DNA of 34,081 bases from Verrucomicrobia bacterium Opi.OSU.00C. Lineage in GTDB: Bacteria > Verrucomicrobiota > Verrucomicrobiia > Opitutales > PNEW01. Positions within the stretch are counted from its first letter, which is position 1, and the number at the start of each line of letters is the position of its first letter. The stretch covers positions 1-34,081 of the forward strand of contig PNEW01000011.1 of assembly GCA_002922725.1 (NCBI GenBank). The letters are read 5' to 3'. The translations under genes were made by a program, and so were the position numbers. This document shows, piece after piece, positions 25,576-34,081 of this stretch. A model generated the notes under the pieces. It ran no database searches, was not told where the DNA came from, and was given only the letters and a program-made list of their open reading frames with translations.

Positions 25576-27051
25576 ATGAATTATGCAGTTATCTTCAAAC
25601 TGTTAAGTGTAATTATGACAGCTATCGGATTTGCCTTATCGGTGAGTCTTGGCGCTGGTTATTTAGCTGGCGATCATTTAATAGAAGCACAGGCACTACA
25701 TGGGTTTGGAATTAGTATATGCATTGCTTTCGGTCTGGCTGTCGCATTGTATATTCTAGGACCGCGTGGTAATTTCAAAATGTTACGTAAAGAGGCACTC
25801 TGCGTGATTGGCCTGGGGTGGATTCTTTCCTGTATGACCGGTGCTTTGCCTTATTTTTTAGTCATCCCCGGTTGTAGTTTAGCTGATGCTTTTTTTGAGT
25901 CTGTTTCAGGGCTTACTACAACCGGGGCTACGGTCTTTACCGAACTTGAACAGTTTCCACGCAGTCTTATGTTTTGGCGACAGATCAGCCAGTGGATTGG
26001 AGGACTTGGTGTCGTTGTGTTTTTTGTTGCTATACTATCCTTTCTTGGAGTGGGAGCAAAAATACTCTATTCTCGAGAATCATCTGCAGAGTCAACAGAA
26101 CTAGGTTCATCAAGAGTTCAAAGTGGGGTTCTTCAAATTCTTTATTTATATCTGGCAATATCTATAGTATGTACATTGGCATACCATGTTTGCGGGATGT
26201 CTTGGTTTGATGCCATCTGCCATATGTTTACCACTATAGCAACGGGAGGATTCAGTACTTATAGTAATAGTATTGCAGCCTTTAATAATCCGCTAATTGA
26301 ATGGATGTTTATTCTTTTTATGATCCTAGGTGGAACCAGTTTTCTCCTTATCCTACGTAGCCTTCGTGGCCAGTGGAAGGATATCTTTACCAATACGGAA
26401 ATTCGCGTCTTTTATGCTACTCTTGTTATTTCAACAATAATAATTATGCTGTTTTTGTTTTTCAATGGAATAGTTGATACACCTCTCGATGCCTTAAGAG
26501 CAAGCGCTTTTCAAGTTGTTTCTATTGCGACTACTTCGGGGTTTACTACTGCTGATTTCGATGCTTGGGTACCTGCGACACATGTTTTTCTTTTTGTCCT
26601 TATGGTTATTGGTGGAAGTTCTGGTTCAACAGCTGGTGGGGTCAAAGTAATACGTGTGGTAATAGGAATTAAAATTTGCCTTGTTAATATTGAGAAGGCA
26701 TTCCGTAGTCATATCGTCCGACCAATAAAAGTTAATGACCGAAATATATCAACCACGGCACAAGAAAATATTATTATATATATCGTGCTTATCACGATAA
26801 TTATTTATGTGAGCAAATGCATTGTAGCATTACTCGAAAACAATTTAAGTTTAGAAGGGACTTATTCCACTGTAATATCTTGTTTTTATAACATTGGACC
26901 AGGGTTTTCAGAAATAGGCCCCACACACACTTACGCTTTTTTTCACGATAGCACGAAATATTATCTCTCTCTTCTAATGATTATGGGGCGCTTGGAACTC
27001 TATGCCATTCTTGTACTCTTTATTCCCTCCTTTTGGAGACGTTTTTCCTAA
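25576..27051 (+). CDS. trkH: Trk-type potassium uptake membrane subunit TrkH
   Basis: 491 residues, polytopic inner-membrane protein of the SKT family with four M1-P-M2 repeats. The four selectivity-filter loops are visible in order: GLTTTGATVF, TTIATGGFST, IATTSGFTT and NIGPGFSEIGP. The first M2 is followed by RQISQWIGGLGVVVF, a hallmark of TrkH/KtrB. It forms the pore gated by TrkA encoded just upstream. Length matches TrkH (about 480 residues) rather than KtrB (about 450). Intact. Confidence 0.97.
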   Translation: MNYAVIFKLLSVIMTAIGFALSVSLGAGYLAGDHLIEAQALHGFGISICIAFGLAVALYILGPRGNFKMLRKEALCVIGLGWILSCMTGALPYFLVIPGCSLADAFFESVSGLTTTGATVFTELEQFPRSLMFWRQISQWIGGLGVVVFFVAILSFLGVGAKILYSRESSAESTELGSSRVQSGVLQILYLYLAISIVCTLAYHVCGMSWFDAICHMFTTIATGGFSTYSNSIAAFNNPLIEWMFILFMILGGTSFLLILRSLRGQWKDIFTNTEIRVFYATLVISTIIIMLFLFFNGIVDTPLDALRASAFQVVSIATTSGFTTADFDAWVPATHVFLFVLMVIGGSSGSTAGGVKVIRVVIGIKICLVNIEKAFRSHIVRPIKVNDRNISTTAQENIIIYIVLITIIIYVSKCIVALLENNLSLEGTYSTVISCFYNIGPGFSEIGPTHTYAFFHDSTKYYLSLLMIMGRLELYAILVLFIPSFWRRFS

Positions 27052-27159
27052 TATATTAGCTTATGGATAGAAATTCTGTAAAAATGACATTTTTTATTTA
27101 TCAATGTTAATAGAAAATTGAAAAAAGGTATTAACCCTCAGAAATATTCATTTCCTAAA

Positions 27160-27402
27160 TTAAACTTCCTCATCACCATTATCTCCAATGGCTTCAACCG
27201 GACACCCTTCAAGTGCTTCCCTACATTCAATAATTTGCTCTTCTGTCTCCGGTTGATTATAGACATAAGAGTAACCACCATTGTCATTACGTGTAAAAAA
27301 GTCAGGGGCTGTTTCTCGACAGAGATCACAATCAATACATTGTTCATCGACAAAAAACTTACCTCTTACATTATCGGACCACTTATCTAATTTATCAGCC
27401 AT
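27160..27402 (-). CDS. small 4Fe-4S ferredoxin
   Basis: 80 residues, acidic. Cys22, Cys25 and Cys28 (CIDCDLC) and Cys67 in EGCPVEAIG provide ligands for one [4Fe-4S] cluster; Cys60 is extra. The ETAPDFF spacing after CxxCxxC, and the GCPVEAI end, are typical of single-cluster ferredoxins that carry electrons to P450s or other oxidoreductases. It is stand-alone: the trkH gene converges on it and the rhomboid gene diverges from it. The partner enzyme is not in the window. Confidence 0.88.
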   Translation of the reverse strand: MADKLDKWSDNVRGKFFVDEQCIDCDLCRETAPDFFTRNDNGGYSYVYNQPETEEQIIECREALEGCPVEAIGDNGDEEV

Positions 27403-27475
27403 TTGAACGCCTAAATTTATTGAAAGGATATAATAGTCAATTATTATCAGATTTTTACAGACGAAAATAGAATTG

Positions 27476-27505
27476 TTGACGCCTTGTTTTTTACAAATAT
27501 TTAAT
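27476..27505 (+). promoter_or_regulatory. candidate sigma-70-type promoter for the rhomboid gene
   Basis: TTGACG at 27476-27481 (5 of 6 to the -35 consensus) and TTTAAT at 27500-27505 (5 of 6 to the -10) are separated by 18 nt. The start codon of the rhomboid gene lies 120 nt beyond the -10. In such AT-rich DNA this fit could arise by chance. Confidence 0.35.
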
Positions 27506-27624
27506 CAAAATTTTATATTTTACTCTATATGACTACTCTTTAAGAAAAACCCTACCTACAGATTTATCAATAACCCTCGAACTGAACTCTAAATACACCT
27601 AGGATACTTACCGCTTAAATACTC

Positions 27625-28503
27625 ATGTTATATGATCGCCCTTATATGCGTTATGATGCTTCTCGTCACCTTCCTGTTCTGAAATGGATCCTCATCATTA
27701 ATATTGGTGTATTTGTATTGCAAAATGTGTTCCGTTGGTGGTTTAACAGCGATTTTCCGGAGCGTTGTTTTGGGCTGAACAGCCTGGATTTATTACGCGG
27801 ATTTGTTTGGACACCTTTTACTTACAGTCTGCTACACGATACTGTCGGATCATTCCCTTGGCATCTTATTTTTAACATGCTGGCTATCTTTATTTTCGGA
27901 AGGATAGTTGAACAAGATATTGGTCCTCATAAACTTCTAGATCTCTATATTCTTTCGGTTTTTACCGGTGGATTGTTGTGGGTGATTTTCAATTTCCAAA
28001 GCCAGTATCCCCTCATCGGTGCCTCAGCAGCAGCGATGGGATTATTGACCGTTTATTGTATTATGCATGCAGATGAACGAGTTACTTTTTTACTCTTTTT
28101 TATTATTCCTGTAATGATTAAACCAAGATATTTAGGTTGGGGTATTTTTGGTATAGAGCTATTTGGATTTCTATTTAGTGAAATGATTCCAGGGAGCACG
28201 AATCGAATTGCACATTCGTCCCACATTGGTGGTATGCTAGGAGGACTTTTCTATTTTCGTTATCTCATCAATCGTGAATCGATAATAAAACGAAGTAAGA
28301 CATCTATTGAATTACCCTCTTGGTTAAAGAAAAAATCTTTGCGTAGCATCAAGACAAAGTATAAAATAAATATTGGTACCCATAGAGATATACAAAATGA
28401 AGTTGATAAAATACTGGATAAAATAAACAGTCAGGGTTTTGGTGCTCTAAGTGAAGAAGAAAAAAAGATTTTAGATCGCGCTAAAGACATCCTCAAACGA
28501 TAA
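27625..28503 (+). CDS. rhomboid family intramembrane serine protease
   Basis: 292 residues with six or so membrane helices in the first 215, then a soluble charged tail of about 75 residues. The family HxxxN is His80-Asn84 (WHLIFNML), the catalytic serine is Ser134 in GASAAAMG, and the catalytic histidine is His200 in AHSSHIGGMLGG. The common GxSG here reads GASA, a variant that I believe also occurs in active family members. The C-terminal tail ends in an amphipathic segment (GALSEEEKKILDRAKDIL), also seen in bacterial rhomboids with cytoplasmic tails. Substrates are unknown. It probably has its own promoter. Confidence 0.92.
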   Translation: MLYDRPYMRYDASRHLPVLKWILIINIGVFVLQNVFRWWFNSDFPERCFGLNSLDLLRGFVWTPFTYSLLHDTVGSFPWHLIFNMLAIFIFGRIVEQDIGPHKLLDLYILSVFTGGLLWVIFNFQSQYPLIGASAAAMGLLTVYCIMHADERVTFLLFFIIPVMIKPRYLGWGIFGIELFGFLFSEMIPGSTNRIAHSSHIGGMLGGLFYFRYLINRESIIKRSKTSIELPSWLKKKSLRSIKTKYKINIGTHRDIQNEVDKILDKINSQGFGALSEEEKKILDRAKDILKR

Positions 28504-28681
28504 GACACTTTTTTATTTATTAGTATATAAATCTTCAAAATAAATGAGTATTTCCTATTGGATTGAACACAAAGTTATCCTTAATTACCCATGTCCAAAT
28601 ATAATTAAAATTAGACATCAGCAAAACGATATTTATAGGATATTTTTTAATGCTTATTCGCTTCAATAAGATCCACCTCAC

Positions 28682-31216
28682 ATGAGTAGATTGATTTATT
28701 TCCTCAATATTTTCCTTCTTATTGTTCTTTTTTATACCACTGGGGTAGCGGAAGATACTTTTAGTCTTAGTATTGCCAGTAGCGAACAGATGAAGAAAGA
28801 AACGGTATTAGCCATTGATTCTATACAAAGTTACCATTTCACAAAAAAGCCATTAGCTAAAATTGATACAGAAAAGCTTTTGCATAATTATATGGAGGAA
28901 TTAGATTACCACCGTTTATTCTTACTCAAGAAAGATGTGGAAGCCCTTACATTAAGATTTCGAGATTCTCTGATTAATGTTTGGCTCGCGAGTGGAGATC
29001 TCTACCCAGCTTTTCAGGTATTTAAAAATTACCGTGACCGCGCACTTGATCGTCTCGACTGGATATTTGAACGTGTCAATGGTGATTTTAATTTTGAGGA
29101 AAATGAAACATTTATTCCAGATCGTTCAGAAGCGGAATGGCCAACTACTATCGCCGATGCCGACGACCTTTGGAATAAAAGATTAAAGTATGATCTCTTG
29201 CAAGAGCTGTTAAGAGATGAACCCTTGGATCGAGCTAAAGAAAAAGTTAGCCGACGCTATCATCGCACCAAGAGGGATATTAATGAGATCGAAGCTAATG
29301 ATATACAGGAACTGTTTCTTAGTGCTTTAGCTCAATTGTATGACCCACATTCAATATACTATTCATCAGATTCACTTGAAGATTTTGCAATTACCATACG
29401 TAATTCTTTAGTAGGTATTGGTGCTCTATTGCGTGATGAAGATGGGTACTGTGTTATTCAGAATCTAATCCCTGGCGGTCCTGCTGAAATGAGTGGTCAA
29501 CTTCACCCAGGAGATATCATCGTGGAAGTCACACAAAAAAATGAAGAGCCCATCGATGTTATCGATATGAAACTACGCAATATCGTAAAAATGATACGTG
29601 GAGTTAAAGGAACTGAAGTGAGCCTGAGTATTCAACCTGCAGTTGCTGCAGATTCTTCAGAACGTAAAATTGTTACCCTGATTCGAGATGAGATTCAACT
29701 AACAGCTAATCTTGCCCGAGCGGATGTATACGAAGTTCCTACCAGTGAGGGAAAATCTATAAGGATTGGTGTAATTGACTTACCAAGTTTTTACGGTTCT
29801 GGTATCGGTGGAGAACCTGCCGAATCGAGCACAACTGAAGATGTTGAACAACTTATTGTAAAATTGAATGATATTGGCATCTCTGGGCTCGTTCTTGATT
29901 TGCGTCGCAATGGCGGAGGTTTACTAAGTGAAGCTATATCCCTAACCGGGTTATTCATTCCCAAAGGTCCTGTAGTACAAGTTAAAGACACTTCAGGTCG
30001 CATCCGCAAAGACTGGGATCGCAATCCTAAAATTGTATATACTGGCCCTTTAGCAGTACTTGTCTCAAGACGAAGCGCATCTGCCAGTGAAATTGTCGCA
30101 GGCGCATTACAAAATCATCGTCGGGCAATCATTATTGGTGATGCTTCCACCCACGGGAAAGGTACCGTTCAAGCTATCTTTGAACTCGAGCGAGGCTTGC
30201 GAATTGGCGTGTTTTCTAAACCACAAAAATTAGGTGCAACGAGAATAACTATTCAAAAATTTTACCTGCCCAATGGAGATTCGACTCAGAAGGAAGGAGT
30301 GAAATCAGATATTATTATTCCCTCGGTAAACGAATTTTTACCCATCGGTGAATCTGACCTCCCTAATGCACTCTCCTGGGACACAATCGCTCCACTCGAT
30401 TGGCCCTCAAATAACGGACATCTGAATGACCATTTTGTCACTACCGATAACTTACTAGCTATATTACGCAAACAAAGCAAAGAACGATTGAATACTCTCG
30501 ATGAGTTTACTTACCTCAAAGAAAACATCGACTGGTTTCAGAAAAAACAAGATGAAAAGGAAGTTTCCTTAAACCTTAATCAAAGACGTAAGCAAAAAGA
30601 TGATGATGTAAGCTTTAAGGAATCAATGGATAAACAGTTGGATGAGTTGAGTACATTGGACTTCCCTTCGACTGATGTTCTACTTGATCTTTCCATTGAG
30701 AAAGAGAATCAACACCAGGAAAAACTACAGAAATCAATATTACCCAATGGTAAACCAAAGAAAAATCAATATTATCAAAAGGTTTATTACCATGCTTCAA
30801 ACGAAAGCAATGACATCAAAGAAGTCTTTGTCGAAAGAATTGATTTTGAGAAAATGATTAAATATTCAGATGACATCAGTGCATATCTTTCACAAAAAAT
30901 AAATACTCAATTGAAATCTCAAACTATTGAGGACATAATGAATCAATTCAAAAATGCAGATCGAACTGAAGATTTTCTAGTCGAAAAAGCGTTTAAAAAA
31001 CATTTTGATAATACCCTTAAAGAAAGTGAAATTAACATTCTTCTTCCTTTATTCTTCAATAAGCTAATTGAAATTGATCCTCACATACTAGAAGATAAAC
31101 CTGTCCTCGACATACCTTTACGTGAAAGTTTTCGTGTCGTAGCGGATTGGTTTATTTACAGTAAAGACAAAGCGCGATCCATTTCCTTTACTGCAGAAAA
31201 CGCGAGCAAAAGATAA
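28682..31216 (+). CDS. prc: carboxy-terminal (tail-specific) processing protease Prc, S41 family
   Basis: 844 residues. A signal peptide (1-23) sends it to the periplasm. The N-terminal helical domain has YHFTKKPLAKID and ELDYHRLFLL (Tsp type). A PDZ domain (about 240-320) has LVGIGALLRDEDGYCVI and IPGGPAEMSGQLHPGDII. The S41 core has LVLDLRRNGGG (403-413), the nucleophile Ser469 in SASASEI and Lys493 in HGKGTVQ, the usual Ser-Lys dyad spacing. It degrades or trims periplasmic proteins at their C-termini. E. coli Prc is 682 residues; here a Lys/Glu-rich extension of roughly 190 residues follows the usual C-terminal region. The gene is convergent with prmC, 20 nt apart. Confidence 0.95.
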   Translation: MSRLIYFLNIFLLIVLFYTTGVAEDTFSLSIASSEQMKKETVLAIDSIQSYHFTKKPLAKIDTEKLLHNYMEELDYHRLFLLKKDVEALTLRFRDSLINVWLASGDLYPAFQVFKNYRDRALDRLDWIFERVNGDFNFEENETFIPDRSEAEWPTTIADADDLWNKRLKYDLLQELLRDEPLDRAKEKVSRRYHRTKRDINEIEANDIQELFLSALAQLYDPHSIYYSSDSLEDFAITIRNSLVGIGALLRDEDGYCVIQNLIPGGPAEMSGQLHPGDIIVEVTQKNEEPIDVIDMKLRNIVKMIRGVKGTEVSLSIQPAVAADSSERKIVTLIRDEIQLTANLARADVYEVPTSEGKSIRIGVIDLPSFYGSGIGGEPAESSTTEDVEQLIVKLNDIGISGLVLDLRRNGGGLLSEAISLTGLFIPKGPVVQVKDTSGRIRKDWDRNPKIVYTGPLAVLVSRRSASASEIVAGALQNHRRAIIIGDASTHGKGTVQAIFELERGLRIGVFSKPQKLGATRITIQKFYLPNGDSTQKEGVKSDIIIPSVNEFLPIGESDLPNALSWDTIAPLDWPSNNGHLNDHFVTTDNLLAILRKQSKERLNTLDEFTYLKENIDWFQKKQDEKEVSLNLNQRRKQKDDDVSFKESMDKQLDELSTLDFPSTDVLLDLSIEKENQHQEKLQKSILPNGKPKKNQYYQKVYYHASNESNDIKEVFVERIDFEKMIKYSDDISAYLSQKINTQLKSQTIEDIMNQFKNADRTEDFLVEKAFKKHFDNTLKESEINILLPLFFNKLIEIDPHILEDKPVLDIPLRESFRVVADWFIYSKDKARSISFTAENASKR

Positions 31217-31236
31217 ATTTTTATGTCTCTGGATTT

Positions 31237-32076
31237 TTATTTCCAAGCAAAAAAATAGCGATTGCGAAAACTGAAATCTACTCGTGAATCCCAGTGCCTA
31301 AATCCCTTTTTAATAGCTATCTTTTTTAATACTGGGTGATGGTTAATGCCTGTCTCCATCGCTACCAGTCCTCCTTCATTTAAATAATTTAAAGCGTGTG
31401 AGAGGATATGCTTTAACTCATTCACCCCATTACCTTCTGCGACAAGCGCTGCGCGTGGTTCAAATTTATTAATTTCTGGTTGGGATTCATTCCATTCAAG
31501 CTCCGATAGGTAAGGAGGATTGGCCACAATCAAATCAAATTTTTCTTCAATATTATTAAACCAATGGGATTTTAAGATCTCAATACGATTGTGTAGCCCG
31601 GACCTTTTTATATTATCGCGCGCCAGAGAGAGGGCTTCATCACTGGTGTCAACTGCAAGTAATCGTGACTCAGGGTAATGTATCGCCAAAGCTAATACTA
31701 TAGCGCCACTTCCGGTACCAAGATCTAAAATTTTATTTGGAACACGATCCTTACCCTTAATAATAAGATCAATTAATTCTTCTGTCTCTGGCCTAGGGAT
31801 AAGCACACGATGATCAACCCTCAAATTAAGGCTAAAAAAATCTACTTCTCCTAATATATATTGCCATGGTTCACGTTTTCCTCTCCGTCTTACTAGATTG
31901 CGGATCTGATCCAAGTTCTCTGAGTCCAAGGGGCGATCGTATTGCAAATAGAGATCCAAGCGATTCAGATTCAATGCTTTCCCTATAATAATTTCTGCAT
32001 TCAGGCGAGCATTCTCTATTCTTTTAGTTGAAAAGAATAGTGTCGTCTTTTGGATTGCATCTATAAGGGTAATCAT
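31237..32076 (-). CDS. prmC: peptide chain release factor N5-glutamine methyltransferase PrmC
   Basis: 279 residues. It methylates the glutamine of the GGQ motif of release factors using SAM. An N-terminal helical domain is followed by REPWQYILGEVDF (68-80), the SAM-binding [15 protein letters not shown] (117-131), AVDTSDEAL (141-149) and the catalytic NPPY (186-189). It lies 58 nt downstream of prfA, its substrate's gene, in the common prfA-prmC order. Residues about 110-149 are encoded by the stretch duplicated in inverted form at the right edge of the window. Confidence 0.97.
   Translation of the reverse strand: MITLIDAIQKTTLFFSTKRIENARLNAEIIIGKALNLNRLDLYLQYDRPLDSENLDQIRNLVRRRGKREPWQYILGEVDFFSLNLRVDHRVLIPRPETEELIDLIIKGKDRVPNKILDLGTGSGAIVLALAIHYPESRLLAVDTSDEALSLARDNIKRSGLHNRIEILKSHWFNNIEEKFDLIVANPPYLSELEWNESQPEINKFEPRAALVAEGNGVNELKHILSHALNYLNEGGLVAMETGINHHPVLKKIAIKKGFRHWDSRVDFSFRNRYFFAWK
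31628..31751 (-). repeat. inverted duplicate, original copy within prmC
   Basis: These 124 bases recur exactly, reverse complemented, at 33958-34081. Position x here pairs with 65709-x. Here they form an unbroken part of the prmC methyltransferase domain, so this is the authentic copy. Confidence 0.95.
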
Positions 32077-32134
32077 ACCCGTTAGGGAACTAACGAGAAT
32101 TAGCGATAACTAGGTGTTTTCTAAAATACAATAT

Positions 32135-33226
32135 TTAATTTTTTTCAGGTGAAAGCAATTCTTCTATTTTCAGTTTTTGATCAGTATCTTGGAGAGAATG
32201 AATCACTTCATCTAAATTACCCTCCATAATATCAGGAAGGTTATATAAAGTAAGTCCAATACGATGATCGGTAAGACGGCTTTGAGGGAAATTATAGGTC
32301 CTAATACGTTCACTTCGATCGCCACTTCCAATTTGACTGCGGCGATCTTGGGCATAACGCATCCTTTCCTCCTCTTCTTTTTTGTGCAATAATCGAGCGC
32401 GTAATACTTTCATCCCTTTTTGTTTATTCTTCAATTGTGAACGTTCATCTGCACAATTAACAATTAACCCGGAAGGCTTATGAAGGATTTGTACTGCCGA
32501 ATCTGTTGTATTAACACCTTGTCCCCCAGGACCGCTTGCCCGACAAACTGAAAATTCTAGGTCAGCTGGATCAAGATGAACATCGACATCTTCAGCTTCC
32601 GGAAGCACAGCCACAGTTGATGTAGAAGTATGGATGCGCCCATTAGTCTCAGTTACAGGTATGCGTTGAACGCGGTGCACGCCACTCTCAAATTTCAAGT
32701 ATTTATAAACTTCATCACCTCTTAAGTTGAAAACTACTTCTTTAAATCCACCCGCTTCCGAGACACTTGTACCTAGCTTCTCAACTTTCCATCCATGTTT
32801 TTCAGCATAGCGGACATACATTCTATACAGATCGGCAGCAAATAGTGAGGCTTCATTTCCACCGGCTCCAGCACGAATTTCGACTATAGTATTTCGAGAA
32901 TCGCTTTTATCAGGTGGCAGCATAGAGAATAGAACGTCACTATGTAAAACTTCCGCTTGTTGACGTATTATAGAAATTTCATCTTCTGCCATTTGTTTAA
33001 TATCTAGATCACTTCCAGGATCATCGACAATTGCTTGAATTTCCTTAATCTGCTGACCCTTGTTTTCTAGTTCACTGTAAAGAGCAAGTAATTTACTAAG
33101 ATTCTGATGTTCGCGTGTTAGATCCACTGCCCGTCGTGCATCCTGATAAAAGTCAGGCTCCGCCATCTGTGCATCAATTTCTTCGAAACGCTTGCGAAAT
33201 GGGTTAATATCAGGTAGAGATTTCAT
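32135..33226 (-). CDS. prfA: peptide chain release factor 1
   Basis: 363 residues. RF1 rather than RF2: the codon-recognition tripeptide region reads IPVTETNGRIHTS (PxT type, for UAA/UAG), not the SPF of RF2. The peptidyl-tRNA hydrolysis motif GGQ is at 234-236 in SGPGGQGVNTTDSAVQI. The N-terminal domain has EIRAGAGGNEASLFAADLYRMY (117-138). No frameshift, and no UGA-dependent autoregulation site of the RF2 kind. It diverges from the HAD gene across 88 nt. Confidence 0.97.
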   Translation of the reverse strand: MKSLPDINPFRKRFEEIDAQMAEPDFYQDARRAVDLTREHQNLSKLLALYSELENKGQQIKEIQAIVDDPGSDLDIKQMAEDEISIIRQQAEVLHSDVLFSMLPPDKSDSRNTIVEIRAGAGGNEASLFAADLYRMYVRYAEKHGWKVEKLGTSVSEAGGFKEVVFNLRGDEVYKYLKFESGVHRVQRIPVTETNGRIHTSTSTVAVLPEAEDVDVHLDPADLEFSVCRASGPGGQGVNTTDSAVQILHKPSGLIVNCADERSQLKNKQKGMKVLRARLLHKKEEEERMRYAQDRRSQIGSGDRSERIRTYNFPQSRLTDHRIGLTLYNLPDIMEGNLDEVIHSLQDTDQKLKIEELLSPEKN

Positions 33227-33314
33227 GGAATTATGAAAGCATCAATAGATATTATAACGAAACGTACCTTATTTTATGCCCTTTCACTTAGATTAAAAAA
33301 ATATTCCCATTGCG

Positions 33315-34081
33315 ATGGCTGATAACAACCTTCATAGTCGAAACATTGTCGCCTGTATCTGGGATTTCGACAAGACTTTAATTCCCGGTTATATGCAAAC
33401 TCCCTTATTTGAGCAATATAACATCGATGAAAAAAAATTCTGGGAAGAGGTTAGTCGGCTGCCAAATATTTACAAAAAAAAAGGCATTAATGTAAGCAAA
33501 GATACCGTTTATCTAAATCACTTGCTAAGTTATGTTCGAACGGGGATAATGAAAGGCCTAAACAATGCCATTTTAAGGGAATTAGGTTCTAAGCTCCAAT
33601 ATTATCCAGGATTACCTGAAATTTTCCATGACTTGAAAGAACTTGTACGCAGTAATAATGAATCTGGGACTCATGATATAACCCTTGAACATTACATTAT
33701 TAGCACCGGCTTAGCAGAAATTATTCGAGGAAGTTCCATCGCGACTTATGTTGACGGAATTTACGGATGTGAATTTGTTGAAAGCCCTCTTCCTCCAGGT
33801 TTTCTAAACCAAGAAGAGCTACCACTCGCAACAAAGCAAGAAATAAGTCAGATCGGAACAATGGTGGATAATACTATCAAGACACGATTCATTTTTGAAA
33901 TAAATAAAGGGTCAAATAAAGATTCCGAAATTGACGTAAACGCTGTCATTCGTAATGAGGATCGTGTTCCAAATAAAATTTTAGATCTTGGTACCGGAAG
34001 TGGCGCTATAGTATTAGCTTTGGCGATACATTACCCTGAGTCACGATTACTTGCAGTTGACACCAGTGATGAAGCCCTCTC
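33315..34081 (+). CDS. HAD-superfamily phosphatase, partial and chimeric at its 3' end
   Basis: Open from ATG 33315 to the edge. [10 protein letters not shown] carries the HAD motif I nucleophile and acid (Asp17, Asp19). A helical cap follows, then [15 protein letters not shown] (motif II region), VDGIYGCEF and [12 protein letters not shown] with the motif III lysine. This set resembles a HAD hydrolase family that I recall from Verrucomicrobiota; the substrate is unknown. The expected motif IV (an ADGPSD-type acidic loop after DRVPF) is missing: from Arg217/Val218 on, the text is prmC sequence ([12 protein letters not shown]). True HAD sequence therefore ends at about 33958-33970, and the rest is an artefactual join. 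There is no Shine-Dalgarno sequence. Confidence 0.85.
   Translation, partial: MADNNLHSRNIVACIWDFDKTLIPGYMQTPLFEQYNIDEKKFWEEVSRLPNIYKKKGINVSKDTVYLNHLLSYVRTGIMKGLNNAILRELGSKLQYYPGLPEIFHDLKELVRSNNESGTHDITLEHYIISTGLAEIIRGSSIATYVDGIYGCEFVESPLPPGFLNQEELPLATKQEISQIGTMVDNTIKTRFIFEINKGSNKDSEIDVNAVIRNEDRVPNKILDLGTGSGAIVLALAIHYPESRLLAVDTSDEAL
33958..34081 (+). repeat. inverted duplicate of prmC, chimeric copy at the window edge
   Basis: Exact reverse complement of 31628-31751 over 124 of 124 bases, running to the last base of the window. It is joined in frame to the HAD gene at a point where both proteins would read DRVP. The shared AGGATCGTGTTCC is a plausible microhomology for template switching. Confidence 0.95.

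Noticed and set aside
33315-34081. A genuine HAD-methyltransferase fusion protein
   Set aside because: The methyltransferase part is identical at DNA level to an internal part of prmC in inverted orientation and ends at the window edge; a chimera explains it better.

Overview
The window is 34 kb of AT-rich bacterial chromosome, densely packed with mostly housekeeping genes on both strands. Family resemblance suggests a Verrucomicrobiota member of the Opitutales/Puniceicoccales type. The main clues are the small coiled-coil protein at 6071, the acyl-carrier/dehydratase fusion and the HAD-type phosphatase at the right end. This placement is from memory of families, not from a search. Almost no start codon has a Shine-Dalgarno sequence in front of it.

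Left part (1-13 kb): the C-terminus of a TonB-dependent (ferric citrate type) receptor closed by a clear terminator; a small membrane protein of the 4-TMS holin-like/YvlD type; a small secreted protein; an extended SDR epimerase; a 53-codon remnant of a DUF4011 protein; rarA; divergent thiD; a small coiled-coil protein; an endonuclease/exonuclease/phosphatase protein; thyA-folA (thyA frameshifted); and a class V aminotransferase (frameshifted) 1 nt upstream of a large FAD/Fe-S 2-hydroxyacid dehydrogenase.

Middle (13-22 kb) is a lipid and surface-glycan region. It holds an alpha-oxoamine synthase that looks like serine palmitoyltransferase, a GT9 and a GT4 glycosyltransferase, a FabF-type ketosynthase, an ACP-hotdog dehydratase fusion, and an OleD-like SDR with an OleC-like AMP ligase/beta-lactone synthetase. 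No OleA or OleB lies in the window. This is the most interesting region biologically: either a non-canonical Ole-type pathway or part of a sphingolipid-like pathway.

Right part (22-34 kb): purEK, trkA (frameshifted)-trkH, a small ferredoxin, a rhomboid protease, a Prc-type tail-specific protease with a long C-terminal extension, prfA-prmC, and a HAD phosphatase reading off the right edge.

Data quality matters here. The last 124 bases (33958-34081) are an exact inverted copy of part of prmC (31628-31751), fused in frame into the HAD gene. It looks like an amplification or assembly chimera. Three conserved genes (thyA, the aminotransferase, trkA) each carry one extra base in an A/T homopolymer, which also suggests sequence error rather than gene decay. 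No tRNA, rRNA, CRISPR array, insertion sequence or prophage was seen.
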